From Spirosoma agri (GTDB taxonomy: Bacteria > Bacteroidota > Bacteroidia > Cytophagales > Spirosomataceae): 64,000 bases of DNA. The position numbers and the translations under genes were made by a program. The notes below the pieces were generated by a model, which saw nothing but the letters and a program-made list of their open reading frames with translations, searched no databases and was not told the DNA's origin. The DNA lies in contig NZ_JAAGNZ010000001.1 in the NCBI RefSeq assembly GCF_010747415.1, positions 124,001 to 188,000 of the forward strand, read 5' to 3'. Positions 17,144 through 26,059 of the stretch are shown here, piece after piece. Numbering within the stretch: the stretch's first letter is position 1; every line of letters begins with the position of its first letter.

Positions 17144-17875
17144 CTACGTCAATAATACCTGTGTCAGAACAAAGTCAGCGGCTACAATCGCAATACAACT
17201 ATTGGTCACAGCCGCTGTTGACGCAGCCCCGACTTCGAGAGCCCCACCTTGTACACTATACCCCTGATACGCTGATATTGTTGATACCAGAAAGGAAAAG
17301 ACAACGGTTTTGATCAGGGCGAACACAACACCGAATGGTTTGTACTCGAAGCGTAGTCCGGATACGTAATCTTCGGGAGAGATGACACCCGCCAGAACAC
17401 CAGCGATATAGCCACCCAGGATAGAAAGAAAGCCCGCCATAATAACCAGCAACGGAATCATCAGGACCGATGCGATTACTTTGGGTAAGACCAGATAGGA
17501 GCTCGAATTAATGCCCATTACCTCCAGCGCGTCGATTTGTTCGGTGATCCGCATCGTGCCCAACTCGCTGGCTATGTTAGAGCCAACCTTACCGGCCAGC
17601 ACGATACAGGTCAATGTGGGGGCTAGCTCCAGAATGGTACTGTCCCGCACGATGAGCGCAATAATGTTGTGGGGAACGAACGGGTTTGTGAGGTTGTAGG
17701 CCGTTTGAACGCAGGTAACCGCGCCGATGAAGGTGTTGACCAGAGCAACGATAAAAACCGATCCTACGCCGATCGACGTGCACTCGTTTAGAATAAGCCC
17801 CAGATAGACCCGCATTTTCTCCCGATTCCGGAAGAGCGACCCCAGAAAAATAAAATAATGACCTAACCGTGACAT
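17144..17875 (-). CDS. ABC transporter permease, MlaE family
   Basis: The membrane subunit paired with the MlaF-like ATPase. It has about five hydrophobic segments and the family stretches VALVNTFIGAVTCVQTAYNL, TCIVLAGKVGSNIASELGTM and TEQIDALEVMGINSSSYLVLPK, the last being the conserved cytoplasmic loop. The frame opens at a TTG (17908), but the ATG at 17875 (MSRLGHYFIFLG) matches family N-termini and gives 243 residues. It works in retrograde or anterograde phospholipid transport across the envelope. Confidence 0.85.
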   Translation of the reverse strand: MSRLGHYFIFLGSLFRNREKMRVYLGLILNECTSIGVGSVFIVALVNTFIGAVTCVQTAYNLTNPFVPHNIIALIVRDSTILELAPTLTCIVLAGKVGSNIASELGTMRITEQIDALEVMGINSSSYLVLPKVIASVLMIPLLVIMAGFLSILGGYIAGVLAGVISPEDYVSGLRFEYKPFGVVFALIKTVVFSFLVSTISAYQGYSVQGGALEVGAASTAAVTNSCIAIVAADFVLTQVLLT

Positions 17876-18005
17876 AACTGCATGTAGCGAAGCAACTCGT
17901 CGATCCAACTACCGGATGCGACAACATCCAGAGAACCCCGGCAACGATAGAATGGTTTCTAACGTAACTTGCGCCATATCTTAAAACTGGCCCTGTCTCT
18001 AAAAA

Positions 18006-18025
18006 GTCGGTTTAGTTTAACCGAC
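18006..18025. promoter_or_regulatory. 7-bp dyad upstream of the short-chain dehydrogenase
   Basis: GTCGGTT-TAGTTT-AACCGAC is a perfect dyad with a 6-base centre, ending 14 bp before the ATG at 18040. It could be an operator or a hairpin in the leader. No T-run follows. Confidence 0.4.
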
Positions 18026-18039
18026 ATTTATTCGTTCTT

Positions 18040-18714
18040 ATGAATCCACTAGTTGTTGTAACGGGGGGCACTAAAGGAATAGGCCGCGCGGTTGTCGATC
18101 AATTCGTTACCGAGGGTTTCGATGCCGTTGTTTGTGCCCGGTCGGTTGCCGGTTTGCAGGGAGCGGGGTTATTGCCCTTTGCAGCTGACCTCTCGAAGCG
18201 GGCGGGCGTCGAAGCGCTGCTGGCTTATATTCACTCGCTTGATCGGCCTGTCGATGTGTTGGTGAATAATACGGGTGTGTTTCTGCCGGGCCAGATTCAG
18301 GATGAAGCCGAGGGCACGTTCGAGCAATTGATGAGCACGAATGTGGGCAGTGCCTATCACCTTACACGCGGCCTGGTTGGCGATATGGTGGTCAGAAAAC
18401 AAGGTCATATTTTTATGATGTGTTCAACCGCCAGCATTACGGCCTACACGAACGGAGGTTCCTATTGCATCTCGAAGTTTGCGCTGCTGGGCATGAGCCG
18501 CGTTTTGCGGGAAGAATTAAAACCGCACGGCGTTAAGGTAACGGCTATCTTGCCGGGCGCTACACTGACCGCGAGCTGGGAAGGAACCGACCTGCCGGAG
18601 GAGCGTTTCCTGAAACCGGACGATGTGGCGCAGAGCATCTGGGCCGCGTATTCGCTCTCTAAAAGTGCTGTTATAGAAGAGATTCTTATTCGTCCCCAAC
18701 TGGGCGATATTTAG
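18040..18714 (+). CDS. Short-chain dehydrogenase/reductase
   Basis: A 224-residue NAD(P)-dependent oxidoreductase of the classical SDR family. The Rossmann cofactor motif is TGGTKGIGRAV (8-18). NNTG (77-80) is the structural motif. The catalytic set is a serine around 129-132 with Tyr142 and Lys146 (YxxxK). It is close to sepiapterin-reductase or 3-oxoacyl-ACP-reductase-like SDRs of unknown substrate. It is slightly shorter than FabG (about 245). A dyad precedes it. The ROK kinase follows after 106 bp, and I see no terminator between them. Confidence 0.85.
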   Translation: MNPLVVVTGGTKGIGRAVVDQFVTEGFDAVVCARSVAGLQGAGLLPFAADLSKRAGVEALLAYIHSLDRPVDVLVNNTGVFLPGQIQDEAEGTFEQLMSTNVGSAYHLTRGLVGDMVVRKQGHIFMMCSTASITAYTNGGSYCISKFALLGMSRVLREELKPHGVKVTAILPGATLTASWEGTDLPEERFLKPDDVAQSIWAAYSLSKSAVIEEILIRPQLGDI

Positions 18715-18820
18715 CAAGTTGCGGGCAGATGAGTGTTGACTAGCGACTCTTTCGTATCTTGCGGACCGCTTCATCTGCCTGCACACATAACTGTTCACTG
18801 TTAACCGATTACTGTTACGA

Positions 18821-19735
18821 ATGTCTTCTGTTGAATATTTGGGTATTGACGTCGGCGGAACGAACGTCAAAATGGGTATTGTCGATGCCAATAGTGGCAA
18901 GATCTCCAATTTCTACAGCCACGATACTATTAGCTGGCGACAGTCCGGTCATTTCGTTGAGCGGTTTGGCGATGCGGTTGCCCTGCAATTGTTTTCCAAT
19001 AAGGATGTCAAAAAGGTCGGTATCGGTCTGCCAGGCATGCTGAGTCGGGACCGCACGGTTCCCCTCGAAATCACGGCTATCCCCGAAATTAACGACATAC
19101 CACTCGTCGATACGCTGTCCAAACGGTTCCCCGGCGTTGAGTTTTTTCTGGAAAATGACGCTAATGCCGCAGCGTTGGGTGAATATTATTTTGCGGAAGA
19201 AAAGATAACGGAAAACTATATCTTCATTACCCTGGGTACGGGTGTTGGGGGAGCGGCCATCATCAACAAGAAAATATTTACAGGTGGTGACGGTAACGCT
19301 ATGGAACCGGGCCACATTCCGTCACGTCATGGACGTGTACTGGAGCGTAACATTGGTAAAAAGGAACTGCTGGAGCTGGCCATCGAACGTCGGAACGCGT
19401 ACAAAGGCGAAACTCACCTGCCCAGCGATGGGGAAATATCAACGACGGGCCTGGTTGCCGCAGCTGCCGAAGGGGACGAGCTGGCTCTTCAAATCTGGAC
19501 GGAAGTTGGTGAAATTCTGGGTGAAGGACTAGCCGCGTTGATCAAAATTCTGGATATCAAGCAGGTGCTGATTGGCGGTGGTCTGTCGGCTTCCTTCGAT
19601 TACATAGTGCCTGCGGTAGACAAAACCCTCGACTACTGGCTGAATCCTTATTATAAAAACGGTCTTGCCATCAAACGGGCAACGCTGGGAAATGATGCCG
19701 GGTTGCTCGGAGCGGCATCGCTTTGTTTCGAATAG
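18821..19735 (+). CDS. ROK-family sugar kinase
   Basis: A 304-residue kinase of the ROK family, probably a glucokinase or related hexose kinase. The N-terminal phosphate loop is LGIDVGGTNVKMG (7-19). ENDANAAALGE (111-121) carries the likely catalytic Asp113. LGTGVGGAAI (138-147) is the second phosphate-binding region. EPGHI (162-166) is present, but the usual zinc-binding CxCGxxGC that follows it in most ROK proteins is absent: residues 167-180 contain no cysteine. So zinc is probably not bound. The substrate cannot be set from sequence. A perfect inverted repeat follows the stop. Confidence 0.85.
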   Translation: MSSVEYLGIDVGGTNVKMGIVDANSGKISNFYSHDTISWRQSGHFVERFGDAVALQLFSNKDVKKVGIGLPGMLSRDRTVPLEITAIPEINDIPLVDTLSKRFPGVEFFLENDANAAALGEYYFAEEKITENYIFITLGTGVGGAAIINKKIFTGGDGNAMEPGHIPSRHGRVLERNIGKKELLELAIERRNAYKGETHLPSDGEISTTGLVAAAAEGDELALQIWTEVGEILGEGLAALIKILDIKQVLIGGGLSASFDYIVPAVDKTLDYWLNPYYKNGLAIKRATLGNDAGLLGAASLCFE

Positions 19736-19754
19736 AATAAAGAATAAACGGATC

Positions 19755-19794
19755 AGGTTCATCGGATGACTTACGGTAGTCATCCGATGAACCT
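19755..19794. terminator. 17-bp perfect inverted repeat between convergent genes
   Basis: AGGTTCATCGGATGACT (19755-19771) pairs exactly with 19778-19794 around a 6-base loop (TACGGT). It lies between the ROK kinase stop (19735) and the murB stop (19819). The stem is very stable, but no T-run is present on either strand. Confidence 0.6.
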
Positions 19795-19818
19795 TGCCTT
19801 CCCGATGAGCTTAACTCG

Positions 19819-20844
19819 TCATACGACGTTGACCTCCGGCGAAATTTCTACGCCAAATTTATCGGCTACTGACTGCTGAATCTGTTTGGCAAGGGCTATA
19901 ATATCATTGCCAGTGGCGTTCCCGTAGTTGACCAGTACCAGAGCCTGTTTGGCATGTACACCCGCATCGCCGGAGCGGTAGCCTTTCCAGCCAGACTGTT
20001 CAATAAGCCATCCCGCCGGTACTTTAACAATATCGTTGCCAAGCGGATAGCCGGGTAAGGCTGGGTACGCTGATTTGAGCGCGTCGAACTGTTCCTTGGG
20101 TAGTTCCGGATTTTTGAAAAAGCTACCTGCATTCCCAATTTGAGCCGGGTCGGGCAATTTGCTGCGCCGGATATGGATAACGGCTTCGCTGATTGCTTTG
20201 ATCGTCAGTGCATCGTCCGAAACACCCATTTCGGTAAGGGTTTCCTGAATAGCTCCGTACCGGGTATGAAAAATAGGTTGTTTGTTGAGCTGAAATGTTA
20301 CGCTCGTAATAATATACTGCCCTTTGAGTGCTCGTTTGAAAATACTTTCCCGATAACCAAAGGCACAGTCTGCATGGGTGAACGTATGCTTTTCGCCCGT
20401 CAGAATGTGAACCGCTGTCAATGATTCGAACACCTGCTCCAGTTCAACCCCGTAGGCGCCGATGTTCTGCATAGGAGCCGCACCAACGGTGCCGGGAATA
20501 AGCGACAGGTTTTCCATACCCGCATAATTCCGCTGCACACAGAACCGAACCAGCTCATGCCAGTTAACACCCGCACCCGCTTTCAGATAAATATGGTCAT
20601 CGTCTTCGCGAACGATGTCGATGCCCTTGATACTCATTTTGACAACCAATCCGTTGAAGTCGTGGCAGAGTAGTACGTTACTGCCTCCGCCAAGAATCAG
20701 CTTGGGCGTATCGACAAATTCACTCAGTTGTAATAGTGTCTGAATATCGTCCTCCTGATTAACTTCAACCCAATACCGCGTTGTAACGTCAATCCCGAAC
20801 GTGTTGTAGGGCTTGAGCGACACGTGGCTTTCTAGTGTTAGCAT
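19819..20844 (-). CDS. murB: UDP-N-acetylenolpyruvoylglucosamine reductase
   Basis: MurB reduces the enolpyruvyl group of UDP-GlcNAc-enolpyruvate to give UDP-MurNAc, the second committed step of peptidoglycan synthesis. FAD-binding features include LILGGGSNVLL and PGTVGAAPMQNIGAYG. The active-site serine lies in NAGSFFKNPE. At 341 residues it is a type I (E. coli-like) enzyme. The frame extends upstream to a TTG (20868), but the ATG at 20844 (MLTLESHVSLKPYNTF) matches family starts. A TATTTTTG box on the minus strand at 20866-20873 is a possible -7 element. Confidence 0.95.
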   Translation of the reverse strand: MLTLESHVSLKPYNTFGIDVTTRYWVEVNQEDDIQTLLQLSEFVDTPKLILGGGSNVLLCHDFNGLVVKMSIKGIDIVREDDDHIYLKAGAGVNWHELVRFCVQRNYAGMENLSLIPGTVGAAPMQNIGAYGVELEQVFESLTAVHILTGEKHTFTHADCAFGYRESIFKRALKGQYIITSVTFQLNKQPIFHTRYGAIQETLTEMGVSDDALTIKAISEAVIHIRRSKLPDPAQIGNAGSFFKNPELPKEQFDALKSAYPALPGYPLGNDIVKVPAGWLIEQSGWKGYRSGDAGVHAKQALVLVNYGNATGNDIIALAKQIQQSVADKFGVEISPEVNVV

Positions 20845-20865
20845 GTGTTGTTTGTAGTAAGCGCC

Positions 20866-20873
20866 CAAAAATA
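20866..20873 (-). promoter_or_regulatory. Possible -7 box of murB
   Basis: TATTTTTG on the minus strand matches TAnnTTTG and lies 21 bp upstream of the murB ATG. I see no clear -33 TTTG at the right spacing. Confidence 0.3.
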
Positions 20874-20936
20874 ACTAAAATATAGGTTTGGTAGCTTACG
20901 GACGATCTGCTTGAGCAACAAGAATGACTAAATAGT

Positions 20937-20944
20937 TATTTTTG
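20937..20944 (+). promoter_or_regulatory. Possible -7 box of the SPOR-like lipoprotein gene
   Basis: TATTTTTG matches TAnnTTTG and ends 15 bp before the ATG at 20960. A TTG at 20911-20913 is 23 bp upstream, at the long end of the usual spacing. Confidence 0.35.
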
Positions 20945-20959
20945 TCATCTACTTAAATT

Positions 20960-21553
20960 ATGGCTATGCGTTTTGGTTTGAATAAAGGCTCCGTAGTGGC
21001 CTTGCTGATGTTGGCCGGTTGCGCAGCAAGTCGTCCAACGGTGTCGACCAAGTCGGTCAATTACAATAGTTACGATGATGATTTGTCATCGGTACGCCCT
21101 GTCTATAACGCTACCGTGCCTGGGCGCTCGTCAGCGGCAACGCGGCCAGCTGCACCATTACCACCAACAGCGCCAGCTCCGACACGTAGGAGCGAAGCAG
21201 CAAAACCCACCGGCCCGGAAGAAGCCCTGCATGTTAACCGTAAGCTCGATTCGGTGATGGACACGCTTGCCGTTAAAAATCGAACCGTTCGGTACGCGCC
21301 CGGATACCGGATTCAGGTTTATGTAGGAAACCAACGTCAGGAAGTTGATGCGGCTAAGTTACTAATTTATCAAAATTTTCCCGAACTTAGCCCATATTTG
21401 AGCTATACTCAGCCAACTTATAAACTTAAGATCGGTGACTTTATGCGACGAATAGATGCCGAACGATATTACACATCGATTCGCCAACTGGTGCCCTCAG
21501 CTCAGTTGCAACCTGATAAAGTAGACGTTCGACGGAGCCTCTCAATAAAATAA
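20960..21553 (+). CDS. Lipoprotein with C-terminal SPOR-like domain
   Basis: A 197-residue envelope protein. A lipobox (LMLAGC, about residues 17-22) marks it for lipid attachment. A proline/alanine-rich linker (about 55-80) leads to a C-terminal domain of about 80 residues: YRIQVYVGNQRQEVDAAKLL, then YKLKIGDFMRRIDAERYY. This beta-alpha-beta pattern is that of the SPOR (sporulation-related repeat) domain, which binds denuded peptidoglycan glycans. The protein is therefore probably bound to the membrane by lipid and to the cell wall by the SPOR domain. A second ATG two codons in is possible. It is divergent from murB. Confidence 0.75.
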   Translation: MAMRFGLNKGSVVALLMLAGCAASRPTVSTKSVNYNSYDDDLSSVRPVYNATVPGRSSAATRPAAPLPPTAPAPTRRSEAAKPTGPEEALHVNRKLDSVMDTLAVKNRTVRYAPGYRIQVYVGNQRQEVDAAKLLIYQNFPELSPYLSYTQPTYKLKIGDFMRRIDAERYYTSIRQLVPSAQLQPDKVDVRRSLSIK

Positions 21554-21578
21554 GTTATATTTTTTGACTCTTTTCATT

Positions 21579-21586
21579 TAGTTTTG
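21579..21586 (+). promoter_or_regulatory. Possible -7 box of gmd
   Basis: TAGTTTTG matches TAnnTTTG, 48 bp upstream of the gmd ATG. The nearest TTTG is only 12 bp upstream, so the -33 element is unclear. Confidence 0.3.
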
Positions 21587-21634
21587 GTGAGTTATGTACA
21601 ATTTAAGCGGTGGAGTTCCCCCGTGTAACAAACT

Positions 21635-22747
21635 ATGAAGAAAGCATTAATAACCGGTATAACCGGACAGGATGGAGCTTACTTGACCGAACTACTCCTG
21701 TCGAAGGGGTATGAGGTACACGGCATCAAGCGCCGGAGTTCGCTGTTCAACACGCAGCGGATCGACCACATGTACGAGGATCCGCACGAAAAAAATGTGC
21801 GGTTTAAACTGCACTACGGTGATCTGTCCGATTCTACCAACATTATCCGTATCATTCAGGAAGTACAACCCGACGAAATTTACAACTTGGGTGCTATGTC
21901 GCACGTACAGGTGAGTTTCGAGGAGCCTGAGTATACGGCGCAGGTAGACGGTATCGGAACACTTCGGATTCTGGAAGCTGTTCGACTACTGGGCCTGACG
22001 GAAAAAACCCGCATTTATCAGGCGTCAACGTCTGAATTGTACGGTGGTGTTCAGGGGCACGCGCAGTCGGAGACAACACCGTTCTATCCCCGCTCACCTT
22101 ACGCGGTAGCCAAGCAGTATGGTTTCTGGATTACGGTGAACTACCGCGAAGCTTACAATATGTATGCTTGCAACGGTATCCTGTTCAACCACGAATCGCC
22201 ATTGCGTGGTGAAACGTTCGTAACCCGCAAAATCACTCGTGCCGTAGCTCGTATCGGTCTGGGCCTCCAGGATAAAGTTTACCTGGGTAACCTCGATTCA
22301 CAACGCGACTGGGGCCATGCTAAAGATTACGTCGAAGCGATGTACCTGATTCTTCAGCAGGAAAAACCGGAAGATTTCGTAATTGCTACTGGCGTTACGA
22401 CTCGTATTCGGGATTTCGTGCGGATGTCTTTCGCTGAGATCGGTGTTGAACTGGAATTCAAAGGTGAAGGTGAAGCAGAGATTGGTGTGGTCGTGAGTTC
22501 GTCGAATGCCGACTTCCCCATTGAAGTTGGTAAAGAAGTTGTCGCTGTTGATCCACGTTACTTCCGTCCAACGGAAGTTGACTTGCTGCTTGGCGATCCA
22601 ACCAAGGCAATGACCCAATTGGGCTGGACACCTAAGTATGACTTGCCTGCTCTTGTTAAAGATATGATGACGGCTGACATTGATCTCTTCCGTCGTGATC
22701 AGTTATTGGCGGAAAGCGGTCACCAGGTACCGAACTACTACGAGTAG
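21635..22747 (+). CDS. gmd: GDP-mannose 4,6-dehydratase
   Basis: An extended SDR enzyme of 370 residues that makes GDP-4-keto-6-deoxymannose, the precursor of GDP-fucose and GDP-rhamnose-type sugars for surface polysaccharides. The cofactor motif is [14 protein letters not shown] at the N-terminus. HYGDLSD and STSELYGG follow, and then YAVAKQYG with the catalytic Tyr and Lys. [13 protein letters not shown] is typical of Gmd. The fucose synthase that usually follows is not present. A very strong hairpin closes the transcription unit. Confidence 0.95.
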   Translation: MKKALITGITGQDGAYLTELLLSKGYEVHGIKRRSSLFNTQRIDHMYEDPHEKNVRFKLHYGDLSDSTNIIRIIQEVQPDEIYNLGAMSHVQVSFEEPEYTAQVDGIGTLRILEAVRLLGLTEKTRIYQASTSELYGGVQGHAQSETTPFYPRSPYAVAKQYGFWITVNYREAYNMYACNGILFNHESPLRGETFVTRKITRAVARIGLGLQDKVYLGNLDSQRDWGHAKDYVEAMYLILQQEKPEDFVIATGVTTRIRDFVRMSFAEIGVELEFKGEGEAEIGVVVSSSNADFPIEVGKEVVAVDPRYFRPTEVDLLLGDPTKAMTQLGWTPKYDLPALVKDMMTADIDLFRRDQLLAESGHQVPNYYE

Positions 22748-22779
22748 ACAACGGGTTGCTATACCGCTCATTGCTTAAA

Positions 22780-22833
22780 TTGTTTACAAAAAGAAAGCCC
22801 GTCTGTTGAGACGGGCTTTCTTTTTGTAAACAA
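22780..22833. terminator. Bidirectional terminator between gmd and the HtrA gene
   Basis: A perfect 25-bp stem (22780-22804 with 22809-22833) around a GTTG loop. It includes CTTTCTTTTT on one side and AAAAAGAAAG on the other, so a U-rich tract is present in both directions. It lies between the gmd stop (22747) and the stop of the converging protease (22844). Confidence 0.85.
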
Positions 22834-22843
22834 TCGTTTCTGG

Positions 22844-24376
22844 TTACACAGGAACCGCGTAGTAGTACATCCGCGAACTGTTCGGGTACATGCCAATCAG
22901 CATCAGACCCTCGCCTTCTTTTACGGATGATAGAATGGCTTGCAGGTCTTTCGTCGTTTTGACGTTTTTGCCATTTGCTTTCACGATGATGAAGCCTTCT
23001 TCAACGTCCGTTTCAGCCAGTTTGCCATCTACAATCTTCTTCACGCGTACACCGCCCGTAACACCCAGTTGTTTAGCATCCTGCGCGCTCAACTCTTCGA
23101 AGTCGGCACCTAGCGTGCTAAGTGCAGTGCTGGCTGCTGTAACATCCGCTTTTTTGATCACATCGCGACCACCGTTCCGATTACGGAGTTCGATTTTGAA
23201 ATCGCGCTCTGTACCGTTGCGGTTAACCGTAACGTTGAGGACATCACCTGGACGACGACGACCGATGATTTCACGCATCTGAGCGTCTGAATCCAAAGGC
23301 TGACCTTCCATTTTAACGATCACATCGCCTTTTTCCAGACCGGCTGTTTTCGCAGCACCGTTATCGACCACGCTCTCGACATAAATACCCCGACCAACTT
23401 TAGCCCCTTTATCTTTAGCGACTGTACTGTTCAATTCTATGGGCAGAATACCGAGGTAACCCCGTTGAACGTTACCGTATTTCAACAGATCAGCAGAGAC
23501 TTTCTTCACCAGCGAAACAGGAACGGCAAAGCCATAGCCACTGTAATAACCCGTTGCCGAGGCAATCGCCGAATTGATCCCAACCAATTCACCACGTAGG
23601 TTTACAAGCGCACCACCCGAGTTGCCGGGATTGATCGCTGCATCTGTCTGGATAAAGGCTTCGATTGGTGTATCAGCCTTCGGATCGTTCTGCTGACGAG
23701 CATTCTGACCCTGGCTCAGGATACCGATACCACGGCCTTTTGCACTCACGATACCTGCCGTAACCGTCGATTCGAGATCGAGCGGGTAACCAACGGCTAA
23801 CACCCATTCGCCTAATTTCAGCGCATCAGAATCGCCAAGCGTGATGGCAGGCAGGTTGTTTGCGTCTACTTTGATAACCGCTAAGTCTGTCAAAGGATCG
23901 GTACCGATCACTTTTGCTTTGAAGCTACGCTTGTCGGTCATAATCACTTCTACTTCGTCAGCATCCTGGACAACGTGGTTGTTGGTTACGATATAACCAT
24001 CTTTGCTGATGATAACGCCCGAACCTGATGCCTGGCCCTGCTGACGCCGTGGACGCTGATTACTGCCTCCGAAATCATCACCGAAGAAGTCCCGGAAGAT
24101 GTCAGGTACTTGTTGTTGACGAACCGTTCTGGTCATGGTCGTGCGAATGTGAACAACCATAGGTGTAACGGCTTCAGCTGCCGTAGAAAAATCGCCCGGT
24201 GTAGCCGTTGGGCCATTACCAGTCAGGGCAGCTAACCGCCCCGTAATCGTCGGGGTAGGCGACGATTCATTGAAAAAAACATCGCGCTTATTAAACCCCA
24301 GAAGGTTGTAAGCCGCCAGCGTAACTGCACTTGATAAAAGTGCCATCAGCGCTAATAGTTTCCAGTTGCTTTTCAT
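22844..24376 (-). CDS. Periplasmic serine protease of the DegQ/HtrA family
   Basis: A 510-residue quality-control protease and chaperone of the periplasm. An N-terminal hydrophobic segment (about 7-27) acts as signal or anchor. A Q/R/G-rich stretch (about 88-116) follows. The trypsin-like domain shows the catalytic triad His134 (TNNHVV), Asp164 (LTDLAV) and Ser253 (NPGNSGGAL). Two PDZ domains follow, at about 290-385 (RGYLGI) and 410-510. The domain count and length match DegP/DegQ rather than DegS, which has one PDZ domain. A strong two-way terminator is shared with gmd. Confidence 0.9.
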   Translation of the reverse strand: MKSNWKLLALMALLSSAVTLAAYNLLGFNKRDVFFNESSPTPTITGRLAALTGNGPTATPGDFSTAAEAVTPMVVHIRTTMTRTVRQQQVPDIFRDFFGDDFGGSNQRPRRQQGQASGSGVIISKDGYIVTNNHVVQDADEVEVIMTDKRSFKAKVIGTDPLTDLAVIKVDANNLPAITLGDSDALKLGEWVLAVGYPLDLESTVTAGIVSAKGRGIGILSQGQNARQQNDPKADTPIEAFIQTDAAINPGNSGGALVNLRGELVGINSAIASATGYYSGYGFAVPVSLVKKVSADLLKYGNVQRGYLGILPIELNSTVAKDKGAKVGRGIYVESVVDNGAAKTAGLEKGDVIVKMEGQPLDSDAQMREIIGRRRPGDVLNVTVNRNGTERDFKIELRNRNGGRDVIKKADVTAASTALSTLGADFEELSAQDAKQLGVTGGVRVKKIVDGKLAETDVEEGFIIVKANGKNVKTTKDLQAILSSVKEGEGLMLIGMYPNSSRMYYYAVPV

Positions 24377-24594
24377 GATTAATTGGGAAAATCTAAAAAT
24401 TGCTATCCTTATGTGTAAGACGTGTACTAATTTACTGTCACTTGTCTCTATAACGGAAACTTGGTGCTGAAAAATTCGACCTATATCGTCCTTAACAATT
24501 TTTAACAGGGCTTTGTTAAGGGGGCTAATAAGACGATTTAATTCCTGTGAGGATCACCAGCACAGGCGTTAAAACAAACGGATTAATGGTCGTG

Positions 24595-25059
24595 TTAACC
24601 ACCGATCTCAATTTGCCGGGGCGGTTTTACTTTAGTCTCTTTACGCTTCGGAAGCTCGATTTTGAGAATGCCATCCGCGTAGGAAGCCTGAATGGTATTG
24701 ACATCGACCGAAGTAGGTAACGTAAACGTTCGCTGGAACGACGAATAGCTGAACTCCCGGCGTGTATAGTTCTCTCCGATCCGTTCGCCTTTGCCAGCTT
24801 CCTCGTTCCGCATTTCCTGACGAGCCGAGATTGTAAGAGTCGTGTGATTTAGGTTTATCTTGAAATCTTCCTTCTTCAAACCCGGAGCAGCCACGTCAAT
24901 ACGAAATCCATCCTGATGTTCTACGACATTAACGGCTGGAACATTACGTACTGAAGAGGAACTTGTGTTGGAGAGTTTGTTGGCATCACGACCGAAAAAA
25001 TTCTCGATCAACGTTGGGAAATTGTTGTTCGTGTGCATCAACGGATTCATGATCAGCAT
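24595..25059 (-). CDS. Small heat-shock protein, Hsp20 family
   Basis: A 154-residue alpha-crystallin-type chaperone that holds unfolding proteins. The central domain (about 45-150) contains VAAPGLKKEDFKINL, TISARQE and the family C-terminal motif ADGILKIELPK. The N-terminal arm is Asn-rich (MNPLMHTNNNFPTLIENFFG). The ATG at 25059 gives MLIMNPLM; the ATG three codons later at 25050 is equally possible. It is in a 218-bp gap upstream of the HtrA gene, so both stress proteins lie side by side on the same strand but have separate leaders. Confidence 0.9.
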   Translation of the reverse strand: MLIMNPLMHTNNNFPTLIENFFGRDANKLSNTSSSSVRNVPAVNVVEHQDGFRIDVAAPGLKKEDFKINLNHTTLTISARQEMRNEEAGKGERIGENYTRREFSYSSFQRTFTLPTSVDVNTIQASYADGILKIELPKRKETKVKPPRQIEIGG

Positions 25060-25294
25060 TGGTCCAAGATCGAAAACTGGTTTAACAGCTCGTGCTAGTT
25101 CGTTTTCAAAGTTTGTGCCAGTACATGTACAGAAGCAAGGTCGGTCAGATTGTCATTTTTGCTTGAGCTTGATCGCTAGCAACAGAGACAAGATGGCAGG
25201 AAATGGCTAAAATACCAAATAGGGGAGGACACTGTAGTAGGCCACAAAAGAGTACGCTTCGCGAAGCGGTTTCGCCTTGTAAAAGAGAAAGGGC

Positions 25295-26056
25295 TTATTT
25301 AATGTCCAGGAGTTCGAGTGCTTTTTCGGCAGCCGCTTGTTCCGCTTTTTTCTTGCTATAGCCCGTACCGGTGGCGAACTGTTCCTCGTCGATAATGACT
25401 TGCGCGATAAATTCCCGGAAATGGCTGTTGCCTTTCTCCGATAAGATCTCAAAGCGTATTTCTTTCCCCATACGTTGCGCCCACTCGATAAGGCGGCTTT
25501 TGAAGTTTGCGTTGTTCTGCACTACCGAGTCGATGTCATAGTGAGAAAGCAGCTCTTTCAGAATAAATCGACGGGAAAATCGGAAGCCTTTGTCCAGATA
25601 GACGGCTCCAACCAGCGCTTCAAGCGCGTCGCCGTACATAGACGTACGGGCGGGTAAACTACGGGTACGGCTACCATCGTATTCGATCAGGTGATCGAGG
25701 CCAATTTTGCGCGAGATGCCATTGAGCGTTTCCCGGTTGACAATCCGGGAGCGAATTTCGGTTAGGAAGCCTTCGTCTTTGTAGGGGTATTTTTTGAAGA
25801 GGAATTCCGCAATAACCATACCCAGCACTGCGTCACCCAGATACTCCAATCGTTCGTTCGATTCCCGGAACCCCTCAATAGCCGTAGCCTTGGACGCTGA
25901 CGTATGGCGTAAGGCCAGCTGGTACAAGCCTATATTTGATGGTCGTTCTCCAATGATGTGAGCAATGGACCGTCGCAGATTTTTGCGCGGGTCAGCATCA
26001 CTCGACCGGAACCAATCGAACGGATTGAACAAACTACGGGGTAGCGCGAGTTGCAC
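25295..26056 (-). CDS. rnc: Ribonuclease III
   Basis: A 253-residue double-strand-specific endoribonuclease for rRNA and mRNA processing. The signature NERLEYLGDAVLGMVIAEFL (about 67-86) is the RNase III active-site helix, with metal ligands also in DALEALVGAVYLDKG. The last 70 residues form the double-stranded RNA-binding domain, ending KKKAEQAAAEKALELL. The N-terminus has about 20 extra residues (MQLALPRSLFNPFDWF). The gene starts 3 bp after the fabF stop, and the order acpP-fabF-rnc is common in Bacteroidota. The 235 bp that follow hold no gene. Confidence 0.95.
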   Translation of the reverse strand: MQLALPRSLFNPFDWFRSSDADPRKNLRRSIAHIIGERPSNIGLYQLALRHTSASKATAIEGFRESNERLEYLGDAVLGMVIAEFLFKKYPYKDEGFLTEIRSRIVNRETLNGISRKIGLDHLIEYDGSRTRSLPARTSMYGDALEALVGAVYLDKGFRFSRRFILKELLSHYDIDSVVQNNANFKSRLIEWAQRMGKEIRFEILSEKGNSHFREFIAQVIIDEEQFATGTGYSKKKAEQAAAEKALELLDIK

Positions 26057-26059
26057 GAC

